Positions 17,382 through 25,729 of a stretch of DNA of 64,000 bases are shown here, piece by piece. The notes beneath the pieces were generated by a model. That model saw only the letters and a list, made by a program, of their open reading frames with translations. It had not been told where the DNA came from and made no database searches. This stretch comes from Catellatospora paridis (lineage in GTDB: Bacteria; Actinomycetota; Actinomycetes; Mycobacteriales; Micromonosporaceae), in assembly GCF_009720365.1 (NCBI RefSeq), contig NZ_WBZD01000037.1, forward strand, positions 1 to 64,000. The letters run 5' to 3'. Made by a program: the position numbers and the translations under genes. Each line of letters begins with the position of its first letter. The first letter of the stretch is position 1.

Positions 17382-17801
17382 TCCGACGGTTCGGATATCC
17401 GACCACCCTTCTGTCGCATTTCTGACAGTCAGATCGGGGGCGGGTGGGGTTCCCCTCGCGAGGTTACGAGGATCACAATGCGTCGGGCGCCCGTCGCCGA
17501 CCGAGTGAAGAGCACACGGCACGCCGTGGTGATCCGGACCTCGTGGCGCGGGGCCCCCGCCCGCATTGCCCCCGCCCCCAATGAAAAGGAGCGTCACCCA
17601 CCCCCCACCCCGGGTGGCGTTCCGGCGCCGGGTGGACCGAGCCGCATTCCCCCCGATAGCGGCACGTGGTCCACCCGGCGCCTCTTTCCTCCGCCGCGCC
17701 GGGTCCACTCACGATCACGGTCGGACCGCCGGCGGTATTCGCGCCAAGTAGCCTGTCTGACGGAGTCTCCGGCAGTCGGCGACCTGGTGAAGGGGGCGGT
17801 C
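17382..17801 (+). promoter_or_regulatory. 420-bp leader region of the CorA gene with a strong hairpin
   Basis: No convincing gene is visible here. The region contains C-rich tracts (about 17568-17610), and a perfect 15-bp inverted repeat GGCGCCGGGTGGACC (17624-17638) with GGTCCACCCGGCGCC (17668-17682). A GCCGC/GCGGC pair nests inside it. The hairpin ends about 120 bases before the CorA start, so it could be an attenuator in the leader or a terminator for the aminotransferase gene. Confidence 0.45.
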
Positions 17802-18953
17802 GTGGTTGACGACATGCGAGACGACAACGGCCGGCGATCCTCCAACGGCGATCGCCTGACCCGCGCCTTCACCGCCCCCGCCCGCGTGATGGGGCGCCTG
17901 GTCGGGCTGAGCGGCGACGCCGACGCCCACCCGGTGCCCGCGCAGGCGGGCGAGCGCCGCGACGCGATCGTGGACTGCGCCATCTACCTCGACGGCATCC
18001 GCCAGCCGGCGGCCGCCGATTACCGGGAGGCGCTGGTGCAGGCGCGCCGGCAGCGGGGCGCGTTCGTGTGGCTGGGCCTGCACGCCCCCGACGAGCTGCA
18101 GATGGCGGGCATCGCCGACGCGTTCGGCCTGCACGAGCTGGCCGTGGAGGACGTGGTCAGCGCGGGGCAGCGGCCCAAGCTGGAGCAGTTCGGCGAGGTG
18201 CACTTCCTGGCCCTGCGGGCGGCGCGCTACGTCGAGCACAAGGAGCTGACCGAGCACTCCGAGGTGGTGGAGACCGGTCAGATCATGCTGTTCATCGGGC
18301 CGGACTTCGTGATCTCCGTACGCCATGGCGAGGCCTGCCGGCTCAAGCCGGTGCGCGAGCACCTGGAGGCGCGGCCCGAACTGCTCAAGCAGGGGCCCTG
18401 GGCGGTGGCCTACGGGGTGCTCGACCACGTGGTCGACCTCTACGTCGAGGCCGCCGACGGGATCAGCCAGGACGTCGACCTGATCGAGGAGAGCGTCTTC
18501 GCGCGCGACTCCAGCGGCCGGATGCAGCGCATCTACCAGCTCAAGCGGGAACTGGTCGAGTTCAAGCGGGCGGTGCTGCCGCTGCAGCGGCCGCTGCAAC
18601 TGCTGATCGGCGACACCCCTGAGGTCACCAAGGAACTTCGCAAGTACTTCCGGGACGTGCAGGACCACCTGGCCCGGGTGGTCGACCAGGTCAGCTCCTT
18701 CGACGACCTGCTGATCTCGATCATGCAGGCGCGGCTGGCGCAGGTGACCGTCGACCAGAACAACGACATGCGCAAGGTCGCCGCCTGGGCGAGTATCGCG
18801 GCGGTCATCACCGCGATCGCGGGCATCTACGGCATGAACTTCGACTTCATGCCGGAGACCCACTGGAAGTACGGCTACCCGATGGCGCTGTCGGTGATGC
18901 TGGCGGCGTCCTTCGCCGTCTACCGCATGCTCCGCCGCTCCGGCTGGCTCTGA
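17802..18953 (+). CDS. corA: CorA-family magnesium/cobalt transporter
   Basis: The 383-aa protein has a large cytoplasmic N-terminal domain (FVWLGLHAPDELQM, LHELAVEDVVSAGQRPKLEQ) and a long helical region. It ends in two membrane helices with the diagnostic pore motif GMN (AGIYGMNFDFMPE) after the first. It forms pentameric Mg2+/Co2+ channels in the cytoplasmic membrane. I chose GTG 17802, with GAAGGGGG 7 bases upstream; ATG 17814 is an alternative. The long leader with a hairpin could carry Mg-responsive control, but no known magnesium riboswitch is recognised. Confidence 0.93.
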   Translation: MVDDMRDDNGRRSSNGDRLTRAFTAPARVMGRLVGLSGDADAHPVPAQAGERRDAIVDCAIYLDGIRQPAAADYREALVQARRQRGAFVWLGLHAPDELQMAGIADAFGLHELAVEDVVSAGQRPKLEQFGEVHFLALRAARYVEHKELTEHSEVVETGQIMLFIGPDFVISVRHGEACRLKPVREHLEARPELLKQGPWAVAYGVLDHVVDLYVEAADGISQDVDLIEESVFARDSSGRMQRIYQLKRELVEFKRAVLPLQRPLQLLIGDTPEVTKELRKYFRDVQDHLARVVDQVSSFDDLLISIMQARLAQVTVDQNNDMRKVAAWASIAAVITAIAGIYGMNFDFMPETHWKYGYPMALSVMLAASFAVYRMLRRSGWL

Positions 18954-18959
18954 CAACGG

Positions 18960-19036
18960 GAAGGGCACCTTCGTCGGCTCGCGGCAGCGATCCGAGCAGT
19001 AGCGCAGCACGCTATGCGTTGCAGAAGGTGCCCTTC
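18960..19036. repeat. Palindromic repeat with GAAGGGCACCTTC arms; probable bidirectional terminator
   Basis: A perfect 13-bp inverted repeat, GAAGGGCACCTTC (18960-18972) and GAAGGTGCCCTTC (19024-19036), flanks 51 bases. Each arm is itself nearly self-complementary. It lies between the convergent corA (stop 18953) and the 226-aa gene (stop 19062). Related elements occur at 24889-24934 and 62111-62166. Confidence 0.8.
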
Positions 19037-19061
19037 TTGACAGTCGAGCGCGAGCAGCCGA

Positions 19062-19742
19062 TCACATCCGGCTGTTCTTCGACCCGCTGGACGAGTACTT
19101 CGACGCGAAGCTGTCGGTGGCGTCGTTGGCCGCCTCCGCCGCGTCGTTGACCTTCGACTTCATGGTGTCGCGGCCGCCGCCCTTGAGCGAGGACGCCGCC
19201 TCGTGCAGCTTTTCGGCGGTCTTGTCCATGGCCTTGCTGGTGTGGTGCGTGGCCTTGTCGATCACCGAGTCGGCCTTGCCGGCCGTCTTGTCCGTCATCG
19301 ACTTGGTCTCCGAGCGCATCGACTCCAGCGCCTGGCTCGGGTCGTACTCCGACCACTGCTGCTGGCGGCGGCGCTTCATGACCAGCGCACCGGCGATGCC
19401 GACGGCCGCGCCCGCGGCGAGCAGCCCGATCAGCATCCCCGTGTTGCCACTGCGAGACACGTGGCCCCCCTTCTTGTGCTTGCGCGCCTTGGCGTGCGCC
19501 TTCTTGCCGGCGTTCATGGCGTCGGTGGCGCCCTCCCGGTATGCCGCAGCCAGCGGCGTGAGGGCGGACATCGTCGAATCCATGCCGCGCGAGGTGACAC
19601 GGCGCATGCGACCGGTGGTCGGGCCGAACGACGCCCCGACCCCGCCGGCGGCGTGTGTCGCCGCCTGCAGGAAATGGTCCCAGCTCTGGCCCATTTCCTC
19701 GCGCATCAGCTCCGCGCGCGTCTTCTTGTGAAATCCGAGCAT
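19062..19742 (-). CDS. Single-pass membrane protein with LEA-like C-terminal region
   Basis: The 226-aa protein starts MLGFHKKTRAELMREEMGQSW after a strong GGGGGAAG ribosome site. One hydrophobic segment (MLIGLLAAGAAVGIAGALVM, about residues 102-121) is followed by RRRQQQ, placing the tail in the cytoplasm. The tail is Lys/Ala/Thr-rich with repeating KSMTDKTAGKADS, DKATHHTSKAMDKTAE and KSKVNDAAEAAND units. These resemble 11-residue LEA or YtxH-type stress repeats and may form amphipathic helices. Function is unknown. It is divergent from the cyclophilin gene. Confidence 0.78.
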   Translation of the reverse strand: MLGFHKKTRAELMREEMGQSWDHFLQAATHAAGGVGASFGPTTGRMRRVTSRGMDSTMSALTPLAAAYREGATDAMNAGKKAHAKARKHKKGGHVSRSGNTGMLIGLLAAGAAVGIAGALVMKRRRQQQWSEYDPSQALESMRSETKSMTDKTAGKADSVIDKATHHTSKAMDKTAEKLHEAASSLKGGGRDTMKSKVNDAAEAANDATDSFASKYSSSGSKNSRM

Positions 19743-19964
19743 CTTCCCCCGCCTTCCTGCCCCGCACCCCCGCGCGAGACAGACGATCGCTCCAGGCGCC
19801 CCCGCGCCCGTGCGGTGGTATCGCAGGGCGCGCCGTCACGACGAAAGCGCGCCCCGTTCATGTCCCTGCCTGCCATCCTGCCTCGCCGGACGCCATCGCA
19901 CACCCGGAACGGGCACATGGGAGAATCTGTCGGTAACCAACCACTCGAATATCAGGAGTTAGAC

Positions 19965-20489
19965 GTGGCTGACGCCCGTTTCGCCGTCCTGCACACCAGC
20001 GCCGGTCCCATCCGCCTGGAGCTCTACCCGAACCACGCCCCGAAGACCGTGAAGAACTTCGTGGAGCTGGCCGAGGGCACCAAGGAGGGGGCGACCGACC
20101 CGCGGACCGGTCAGCCGATCACCGGTCCGTACTACGACGGCACGCCGTTCCACCGTGTGATCGACGGTTTCATGATCCAGACTGGCGACCCGACCGGCAC
20201 CGGTCGTGGCGGCCCGGGATACACCTTCGACGACGAGTTCCACCCGGAACTCAGCTTCAGCGCGCCGTACCTGCTGGCGATGGCGAACGCCGGCCCGAAG
20301 ACCAACGGCTCGCAGTTCTTCATCACCACCGGTGCCACGAACTGGCTGAACTTCAAGCACACGATCTTCGGCAAGGTCGCCGACGCGGACTCGCAGAAGG
20401 TCGTGGACGCGATCTCCAGCTCGCCGACCGACGCCGGTGACCGGCCGCGGGAAGCGATCATCATCGAACGAATCGACATCGAGCGCTAA
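19965..20489 (+). CDS. Cyclophilin-type peptidyl-prolyl cis-trans isomerase
   Basis: The 174-aa cytosolic cyclophilin has FHRVIDGFMIQTGDP (catalytic Arg), GPGYTFDDEF, LAMANAGPKTNGSQFFIT and LNFKHTIFGKV, covering the whole active site. No signal peptide is present. GTG 19965 is the start, with AGGAG 6 bases upstream; the frame is open further upstream but without support. It is followed after 10 bp by the zinc-ribbon rhomboid gene, so the two are probably cotranscribed. That pairing is common in actinobacteria, as I recall. Confidence 0.93.
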   Translation: MADARFAVLHTSAGPIRLELYPNHAPKTVKNFVELAEGTKEGATDPRTGQPITGPYYDGTPFHRVIDGFMIQTGDPTGTGRGGPGYTFDDEFHPELSFSAPYLLAMANAGPKTNGSQFFITTGATNWLNFKHTIFGKVADADSQKVVDAISSSPTDAGDRPREAIIIERIDIER

Positions 20490-20499
20490 TCTCGCATCC

Positions 20500-21444
20500 A
20501 TGACGTCTCCCGCACCCCAGGGTGGCCTGCCGCCCGTACCGAGCTGCTACCGCCACCCGGGGCGGGAGACGCACCTGAAATGCAGCAGATGTGAGAAGCC
20601 CATCTGCCCGGACTGCATGATCCCGGCATCGGTGGGCCACCACTGCCCCGACTGCGTCGCCGAGGGCCGGCGCACCCAGCGCCCGGCGCTGACCCACTTC
20701 GGCGGCTCACAGGTCGGCATGCACGGCTACGTGACCAAGACGCTGATCGGGCTCAACGCGCTGGCGCTCATCGCCGGCGCGCTGCTGGTGGGCATGCCCG
20801 CGATCTTCGGCGGCGGCCTGTTCTCGCCGCTGACCGAGTGGCAGTTCATCGGCGGCGTCCTCGGCGAGACGATCACCGTCGGCCCGCAGCACGCGGTGTA
20901 CGCGGGGGCCCTGCCGGAATACGGCTCGGTCTGGCCGGGACTGGACGACGGCGGCTACTACCGGCTGTTCACCGCGATGTTCATCCACTACGGCATCATC
21001 CATTTCGCGATGAACATGTGGGCGCTGTGGGTGCTCGGCCGACCGCTGGAGGCGGCGCTGGGCCCGGTCCGGTTCGCGGCGGCCTACCTGCTCTGCGGCA
21101 TCGGCGGCAACGTCGCCGGCTACATCTTCAGCGCCAACGGGGTCGGCGCGGGCGCCTCGACCGCGATCTACGGCCTGTTCGCCATCTACTTCTTCGTGCT
21201 GAAGCGGCTGGGCCGGGACGCCTCGGCGATCATCCCGGTGATCGTGGTGAACGTGGCGATCTCCTTCGCCATCCCGGGTATCGGCATCGCCGGTCACCTA
21301 GGAGGGCTCGTCACCGGCGCGATCGTGGGCGCCGGCCTGGCGTACGCGCCGAAGGAGCACCGCACCCTGGTGCAGACGGCCGTGCTGGTGCTGACGTTCC
21401 TCGGCCTCATGGGTGTGACAGTGGCTCTATCGTTGATGCGTTGA
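20500..21444 (+). CDS. Rhomboid-family intramembrane serine protease with N-terminal zinc ribbon
   Basis: The 314-aa protein has an N-terminal Cys/His zinc-binding module (CYRHPGRETHLKCSRCEKP, then CPDCM and HHCPDC, residues 16-53). A rhomboid domain with about six membrane helices follows. Key features are HYGIIHFAMNMWALWVLG (oxyanion-region His/Asn), GAGASTAIYGLF (catalytic Ser) and GHLGGLVTG (catalytic His). It should cleave membrane-embedded substrates; none is known. The start is ATG 20500. It shares a transcription unit with the cyclophilin. Confidence 0.92.
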   Translation: MTSPAPQGGLPPVPSCYRHPGRETHLKCSRCEKPICPDCMIPASVGHHCPDCVAEGRRTQRPALTHFGGSQVGMHGYVTKTLIGLNALALIAGALLVGMPAIFGGGLFSPLTEWQFIGGVLGETITVGPQHAVYAGALPEYGSVWPGLDDGGYYRLFTAMFIHYGIIHFAMNMWALWVLGRPLEAALGPVRFAAAYLLCGIGGNVAGYIFSANGVGAGASTAIYGLFAIYFFVLKRLGRDASAIIPVIVVNVAISFAIPGIGIAGHLGGLVTGAIVGAGLAYAPKEHRTLVQTAVLVLTFLGLMGVTVALSLMR

Positions 21445-21533
21445 CCAGGGAAAATGCATCCATCGACAGGGGTCGCGATCGATCGCATGAGTGACTCGCG
21501 TGACGTGTGTCACGCGCGCTCGTTGCTCCTTAC

Positions 21534-22028
21534 ATGGACGTCTTCTCGCGTACGTTCCTTCCCGCCACCGGCGAAGCCGGCATTCCCATGGCCACGGTCA
21601 GCCGACACATGCCGATCTTCCGGCGCTGTGTCGAGGCCGGTGACGCCACGGTGCTCGTCGCCCGCGCACTACGCCCCGAGCGCCCGCTCGGTCGCGAGTT
21701 CCTGATGCTGCTGACGTACCGCCGGCTGGTGATCACTCAGGAGAGCCGCATCCTGCGCCGGCTCCGCCTGCACCTGAACACCGACCTGCGCCACCTCGCC
21801 AACGTCACCTGGCACCCGGACCCGCGCCTGTCGGCGATCGAGTTCGCGGCCACCGCCGTCGACGGCATCCGGGAGCGCTTCTGGATCCACGCGGGGCACC
21901 CCAAGCAGGTCTGGCACCTGGACGCCCTGTTCTCCCACGTCTTCAAGCCGAAGCTGATCGCCCAGCGCACCGCCGGCCTGAACGCCACCTCCTACGCCTC
22001 CTTCGCCGACCACCTCGTCGGCGCCTGA
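21534..22028 (+). CDS. Conserved hypothetical protein, about 164 aa
   Basis: From ATG 21534 the protein reads MDVFSRTFLPATGEAG and continues to ADHLVGA. It has no membrane segment or signal peptide. The body mixes beta-prone stretches (LLTYRRLVITQESRILRRLR, RFWIHAGHPKQVWHLDALF), which would fit a small PH-like or sensor fold, but I recognise no family. GTG 21507 would give 173 aa. Neither start has a good ribosome site. It ends 24 bp before a long palindrome. Confidence 0.7.
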   Translation: MDVFSRTFLPATGEAGIPMATVSRHMPIFRRCVEAGDATVLVARALRPERPLGREFLMLLTYRRLVITQESRILRRLRLHLNTDLRHLANVTWHPDPRLSAIEFAATAVDGIRERFWIHAGHPKQVWHLDALFSHVFKPKLIAQRTAGLNATSYASFADHLVGA

Positions 22029-22052
22029 CCCCCCGAACCCCGTCAAGATCCC

Positions 22053-22125
22053 GACGATCTTGCGCGAACTGTTGGCGATACGCCCGATATAGGCGTGTCA
22101 CACCCACAGCTCGCGCAAGATCGTC
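22053..22125. repeat. Long palindrome with CGACGATCTTGCG core; probable terminator
   Basis: Arms GACGATCTTGCGCGAACTGT (22053-22072) and ACAGCTCGCGCAAGATCGTC (22106-22125) pair with one mismatch, followed by TTTT. It lies just after the 164-aa hypothetical gene. The core is shared with the palindrome at 16142-16218. Confidence 0.8.
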
Positions 22126-22194
22126 TTTTCAGGTGGGGCGCAAGGTTTGCGGTGGGCTTACGTGGTTCGTACACGGGTCGGACATGATGGCGGC

Positions 22195-22875
22195 GTGAGT
22201 GAGAAGGGGCTGGTGCTCGTTGTCGAGGATGAGCGGCCCATCGCGGATCTGATCCGGCTGTACCTGCAGCGTGACGGGTATGGCGTGCAGGTCGAGTCCG
22301 ATGGGGCCGCGGGGCTGGCCGCGGCGCGGCGGCTGCGGCCGACCGCGTGTGTGCTGGACATCGCGCTGCCGTCGATGGACGGGACGGAGATCTGCCGGCG
22401 GCTGCGCGCCGAGGACATCTGGGTGCCGATCATCTTTCTCACCGCCCGGGACGACGAGGTCGACCGCATCGTCGGGTTGGAGTTGGGGGCCGACGACTAC
22501 CTGACCAAGCCGTTCAGCCCGCGAGAGCTGGTCGCCCGGCTCAAGGCGGTGCTGCGCCGCTCCGGTGGGACGCCCGAGCCCGACCGCAGCCGCGCCGTCG
22601 GCCCGGTGCGGCTCGACCCCGCCCGGCGCGAGGTCACCGTCGACGGCGTCACCGTGCACCTGACCAGCACCGAATTCGACCTGCTGGCGCACCTGATGAG
22701 CCGGCCCGGCCGGGTCTACACCCGCGACGAACTGCTGTCCGCCGTCTGGGGGTACGCCGCGCACGGCGGCACCCGCACCGTCGACGTGCACGTGGCGCAG
22801 GTCCGCGCGAAGCTCGGCGAGGCCGCGCACATCGTGCGCACGGTCCGGGGCGTGGGGTACACCGCCGATGCCTGA
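22195..22875 (+). CDS. OmpR/PhoB-family response regulator
   Basis: The 226-aa regulator has a receiver domain (VLVVEDERPIADLI, phosphorylated Asp55 in CVLDIALPSMDG, Lys in YLTKPFSPREL). A winged-helix output domain follows (LTSTEFDLLAHLMSRPG, TVDVHVAQVRAKLG). The start is GTG 22195. Its stop overlaps the start of the kinase gene by 8 bp. The two are likely cotranscribed with the downstream putative lipoprotein, which may belong to the same stress response. Confidence 0.94.
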   Translation: MSEKGLVLVVEDERPIADLIRLYLQRDGYGVQVESDGAAGLAAARRLRPTACVLDIALPSMDGTEICRRLRAEDIWVPIIFLTARDDEVDRIVGLELGADDYLTKPFSPRELVARLKAVLRRSGGTPEPDRSRAVGPVRLDPARREVTVDGVTVHLTSTEFDLLAHLMSRPGRVYTRDELLSAVWGYAAHGGTRTVDVHVAQVRAKLGEAAHIVRTVRGVGYTADA

Positions 22876-24283
22876 CCGCCGCGCCGATCTCACCGTGCCG
22901 ATCCGGGTGCTCGCCGCCCCGCCGCGGCCCACCGCCAGCACCAGCACGCTGACCACCCGGGCGGTGCTCGCCGGGGTGATCGTCGCGCTGATCACGCTCG
23001 TGGTCACCGCGCTGATCGCGGTGCCGCTGGCCGCCCGTGCCACCGAGCGGGCCGCCCAGGAAGGGCTGGCCTCGCAGACCGACGTGGTGGCCCAGGTGCT
23101 GCGTTCCCGCCGGGCCCCCACCGCGGACGCCAAGCTGATCGAGCAGCTGCGCAAGCTCGACGGCGACGTCAGCGCATACCTGATCACGTCAGGCGCGGCC
23201 GACCGGCCCGGGCTGCCCGCCCGGGTGGTGCAGCAGATCGCGGACGGCAAGCCGGTCAGCGAGCGGCCGGCGGTGGTCGGCGGGCGGCTGTCCATGGTGG
23301 AAGGCCGCCCGCTCGGCGGCGGTGACGGCGTCGTGCTGGCCCGGCCCGCCGCGACCGGCATCAGCCGCCAGGTGCTGCGCAACCTCTGGCTGCCGCTGCT
23401 GGCCGGGCTCGGGGCCGGCGTGCTGGCCGGGGTGCTGCTCGGCCGCCGGCTGGCCCGCCCGATCCGCAACGCGGCCACCGCCGCGGCCCGCCTCAGCTCC
23501 GGCGACCGCACGGTGCGCCTGGCCGCCGAGGCGCCACAGGAGGTGGAACGGCTCGCCCACTCGATCAACGAACTGGCCGAGGCGCTGGCCACCAGCGAGG
23601 GACGCCAGCGCGAGTTCCTGCTGTCCATATCGCACGAGCTGCGCACCCCGCTGACCACCATCAAGGGGTACGCCGAGGCGCTGTCCGACGGGGTCGTCGG
23701 CCCCGACAGCGCGCAGGAGGTCGGGCAGACCGTGCTCGCCGAAGCCGAACGGCTGGACCGGCTCGTCGCCGACCTGCTCTCGCTCGCCCGGCTCGACGCC
23801 GCCGACTTCGCCATCCAGCTCGCCGACGTCGAACTGGTCTCCCTGGCCACCTCCGCCGAGCGGGCGTTCGGGCCGCGAGCCGCGCAGGCGGGCGTGCCGG
23901 TGCGCGCGGAGGTCCCGCCGGGGGAGGTGTGGGCGCACACCGATCCGCTGCGCCTGCGCCAGATCGTCGACGGCCTGGTCGAGAACGCGCTGCGGGTGGT
24001 GCCACCGGGCCGCCCGATCGTGGTCGCCGTGCGCCCGCTGCCCGACCGCACCGCGATCGAGGTCCGCGACGGGGGCCCCGGACTCACCGACGACGACCTG
24101 GCCGTGGCCTTCCAGCGCGGCGCGCTGCACCAGCGCTACCAGGGCGTACGCCAGACCGGCAGCGGCCTGGGCCTGGCCCTGGCAGCAGGGCTGGCCCGCC
24201 GCCTCGGCGGCACCATCGAGGCAGGTCACGCGGCCGAGGGCGGGGCCCGGTTCACGGTTTACCTGCCCCGAACGTCGGCCTGA
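22868..24283 (+). CDS. Sensor histidine kinase
   Basis: The 471-aa kinase has a first membrane helix near residues 30-55 and a periplasmic sensor of about 110 residues with no recognised fold. A second helix follows near 172-193, then HAMP (RRLARPIRNAATAAARLSSG). HisKA has SISHELRTPLTT, phospho-acceptor His256. The ATPase domain shows VDGLVENALR, VRDGGPGLTDDD and QTGSGLGLALA. It is translationally coupled to the response regulator. The signal is unknown. Confidence 0.95.
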   Translation: MPDRRADLTVPIRVLAAPPRPTASTSTLTTRAVLAGVIVALITLVVTALIAVPLAARATERAAQEGLASQTDVVAQVLRSRRAPTADAKLIEQLRKLDGDVSAYLITSGAADRPGLPARVVQQIADGKPVSERPAVVGGRLSMVEGRPLGGGDGVVLARPAATGISRQVLRNLWLPLLAGLGAGVLAGVLLGRRLARPIRNAATAAARLSSGDRTVRLAAEAPQEVERLAHSINELAEALATSEGRQREFLLSISHELRTPLTTIKGYAEALSDGVVGPDSAQEVGQTVLAEAERLDRLVADLLSLARLDAADFAIQLADVELVSLATSAERAFGPRAAQAGVPVRAEVPPGEVWAHTDPLRLRQIVDGLVENALRVVPPGRPIVVAVRPLPDRTAIEVRDGGPGLTDDDLAVAFQRGALHQRYQGVRQTGSGLGLALAAGLARRLGGTIEAGHAAEGGARFTVYLPRTSA

Positions 24284-24317
24284 CCGCGCCCGCGTGACGG
24301 CCGGGCAGGCTGCGGTC

Positions 24318-24875
24318 ATGAGAAAACTCAGCCTCACCGTCGCTTTGGGTCTGACCGCGCTGCTGGGCCTGACCGCCTGCGGCCCGTCGGACATCCCGGC
24401 GGCCGCCACCGGACTGGTCGCCTCGGTCGAGGCCGAGGCGCTCGCCGCGATGGGCGTCGAACCCGTCGACCTCGTCGCCGCCGAGAGCGACCTGGACGCC
24501 ACCGCCTCGCCCGCGCCCACGGCCAAGGACAAGCTCGACAACCGGCTGCAGAACTGGCGCAAGCGGCACGCGCTACGGGTCGCCCTGCGCCGCGACGTGC
24601 AGCACGGCGAGGCCGTCGTGGAGACGAAGAAGGGCCCCGTCACCGTGCTCGTCCAGCGCGGCGTCGTCACCGCCGTCGACGCCGGTTCGATCACCGTGAA
24701 GTCCGCCGATGGATACACCCAGACCTGGCACTTCGGCGAGAAGCTGCGGGTGGTCGAGAAGCGGGCGACGATCCAGGCCACCGAGCTGAAGGCCGGCGCC
24801 CAGGTGGCGCTGGCCGGGCCGAAGGAGGGCGACGTCCCGACCGCCCGGCTGATCGTGATCCCGCTCGCCCGCTGA
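24318..24875 (+). CDS. Putative lipoprotein with DUF5666-like OB region
   Basis: The 185-aa protein begins MRKLSLTVALGLTALLGLTAC, a lipoprotein signal with lipobox LTAC (Cys21). The mature part has a linker with charged Lys/Arg segment (KRHALRVALRRD). It ends in a beta-rich region, VTVLVQRGVVTAVDAGSITV and a terminal GPKEGDVPTARLIVIP. The GxVTAVDxxSITVKxxDG pattern resembles DUF5666-type domains. It lies 34 bp after the kinase gene and may be an envelope component of that regulon. Function is unknown. Confidence 0.8.
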   Translation: MRKLSLTVALGLTALLGLTACGPSDIPAAATGLVASVEAEALAAMGVEPVDLVAAESDLDATASPAPTAKDKLDNRLQNWRKRHALRVALRRDVQHGEAVVETKKGPVTVLVQRGVVTAVDAGSITVKSADGYTQTWHFGEKLRVVEKRATIQATELKAGAQVALAGPKEGDVPTARLIVIPLAR

Positions 24876-24888
24876 ACCCCGCGAGTGA

Positions 24889-24934
24889 GGAAGGGCACCT
24901 TCATGTGCGTATGCCGTTAAGAAGGTGCTCTTCC
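24889..24934 (+). terminator. Intrinsic terminator built from the GAAGGGCACCTTC palindrome
   Basis: Arms GGAAGGGCACCTTC (24889-24902) and GAAGGTGCTCTTCC (24921-24934) pair with one G-U, followed by TTTTT (24935-24939). It lies 13 bp after the lipoprotein stop. The core is shared with the elements at 18960-19036 and 62111-62166. Confidence 0.88.
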
Positions 24935-25030
24935 TTTTTGTCACACCGTACTGACCTCGCCAGATGTGCGGGGACCCGTCACAAGGGCTAGACTCGGCCG
25001 GTCCAGCCAGTGTCAGCAGCGGAGAGCCCC

Positions 25031-25729
25031 GTGAAGCTATCGATCCTCATGCCGGTCTACAACGAAGAGGCCCGGCTTGGCGAGGCGCTCAAGCAGGCAC
25101 TCGCCGTCGACTATCCGTGCGAGATCGAGCTGGTCGTGGTCAACGACGGCAGCCAGGACCGCACCGCCGAGATCCTCGACACCTGCGACGACCCGCGGCT
25201 GCAGGCCTTCCACCACGCGAAGAACGCCGGCAAGGGCGCGGCCATCCGGACCGCTGTCGAGTCCGCGACCGGTGACTACATGGTCATCCTGGACGCCGAC
25301 CTCGAATACGACCCCAAGGACATCCCGAAGCTGCTCGAACCCGTGCTCGACGGCCGCGCCAAGGTCGTCTACGGCAACCGCAGCTTCGGCGGCCACGCTG
25401 CCTTCTCGTTCTGGTACGTGATGGGCAACAAGGGCGTCACGCTGTTCGCCAACGTGCTGTTCAACTCGTACATCGGCGACCTGGAGACCTGCTTCAAGCT
25501 GATGCCGCTGGAGCTCTACCGCTCGCTGGACGTCAAGTCCAAGGGCTTCGGCATGGAGGCGGAGGTCACCGGCAAGCTCCTGCGCCGCAAGAACCGGCCG
25601 TACGAGGTGCCGATCAGCTACACCGCCCGCACCCGCGAAGAGGGCAAGAAGATCACCGCGATGGACGGGATCGAGGCCCTGCTGATCCTCATGCGGGAGC
25701 GCCTGCGCCCGCTGCCGAAGCAGGGCTAG
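25031..25729 (+). CDS. GT2-family glycosyltransferase (dolichol-phosphate mannosyltransferase-like)
   Basis: The 232-aa protein is a GT-A glycosyltransferase: LSILMPVYNEEARLGEAL at the N-terminus, ELVVVNDGSQDRT, the metal-binding VILDADLEYDP, and GDLETCFKLMP and SKGFGMEAEVTGKLLRR in the acceptor half. No C-terminal membrane helix is present. This resembles DPM1-type enzymes that make polyprenyl-phosphate sugars. GTG 25031 is used, with GGAGAG upstream. The last 41 bases overlap the 3' end of the convergent quinone oxidoreductase gene. Confidence 0.88.
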   Translation: MKLSILMPVYNEEARLGEALKQALAVDYPCEIELVVVNDGSQDRTAEILDTCDDPRLQAFHHAKNAGKGAAIRTAVESATGDYMVILDADLEYDPKDIPKLLEPVLDGRAKVVYGNRSFGGHAAFSFWYVMGNKGVTLFANVLFNSYIGDLETCFKLMPLELYRSLDVKSKGFGMEAEVTGKLLRRKNRPYEVPISYTARTREEGKKITAMDGIEALLILMRERLRPLPKQG

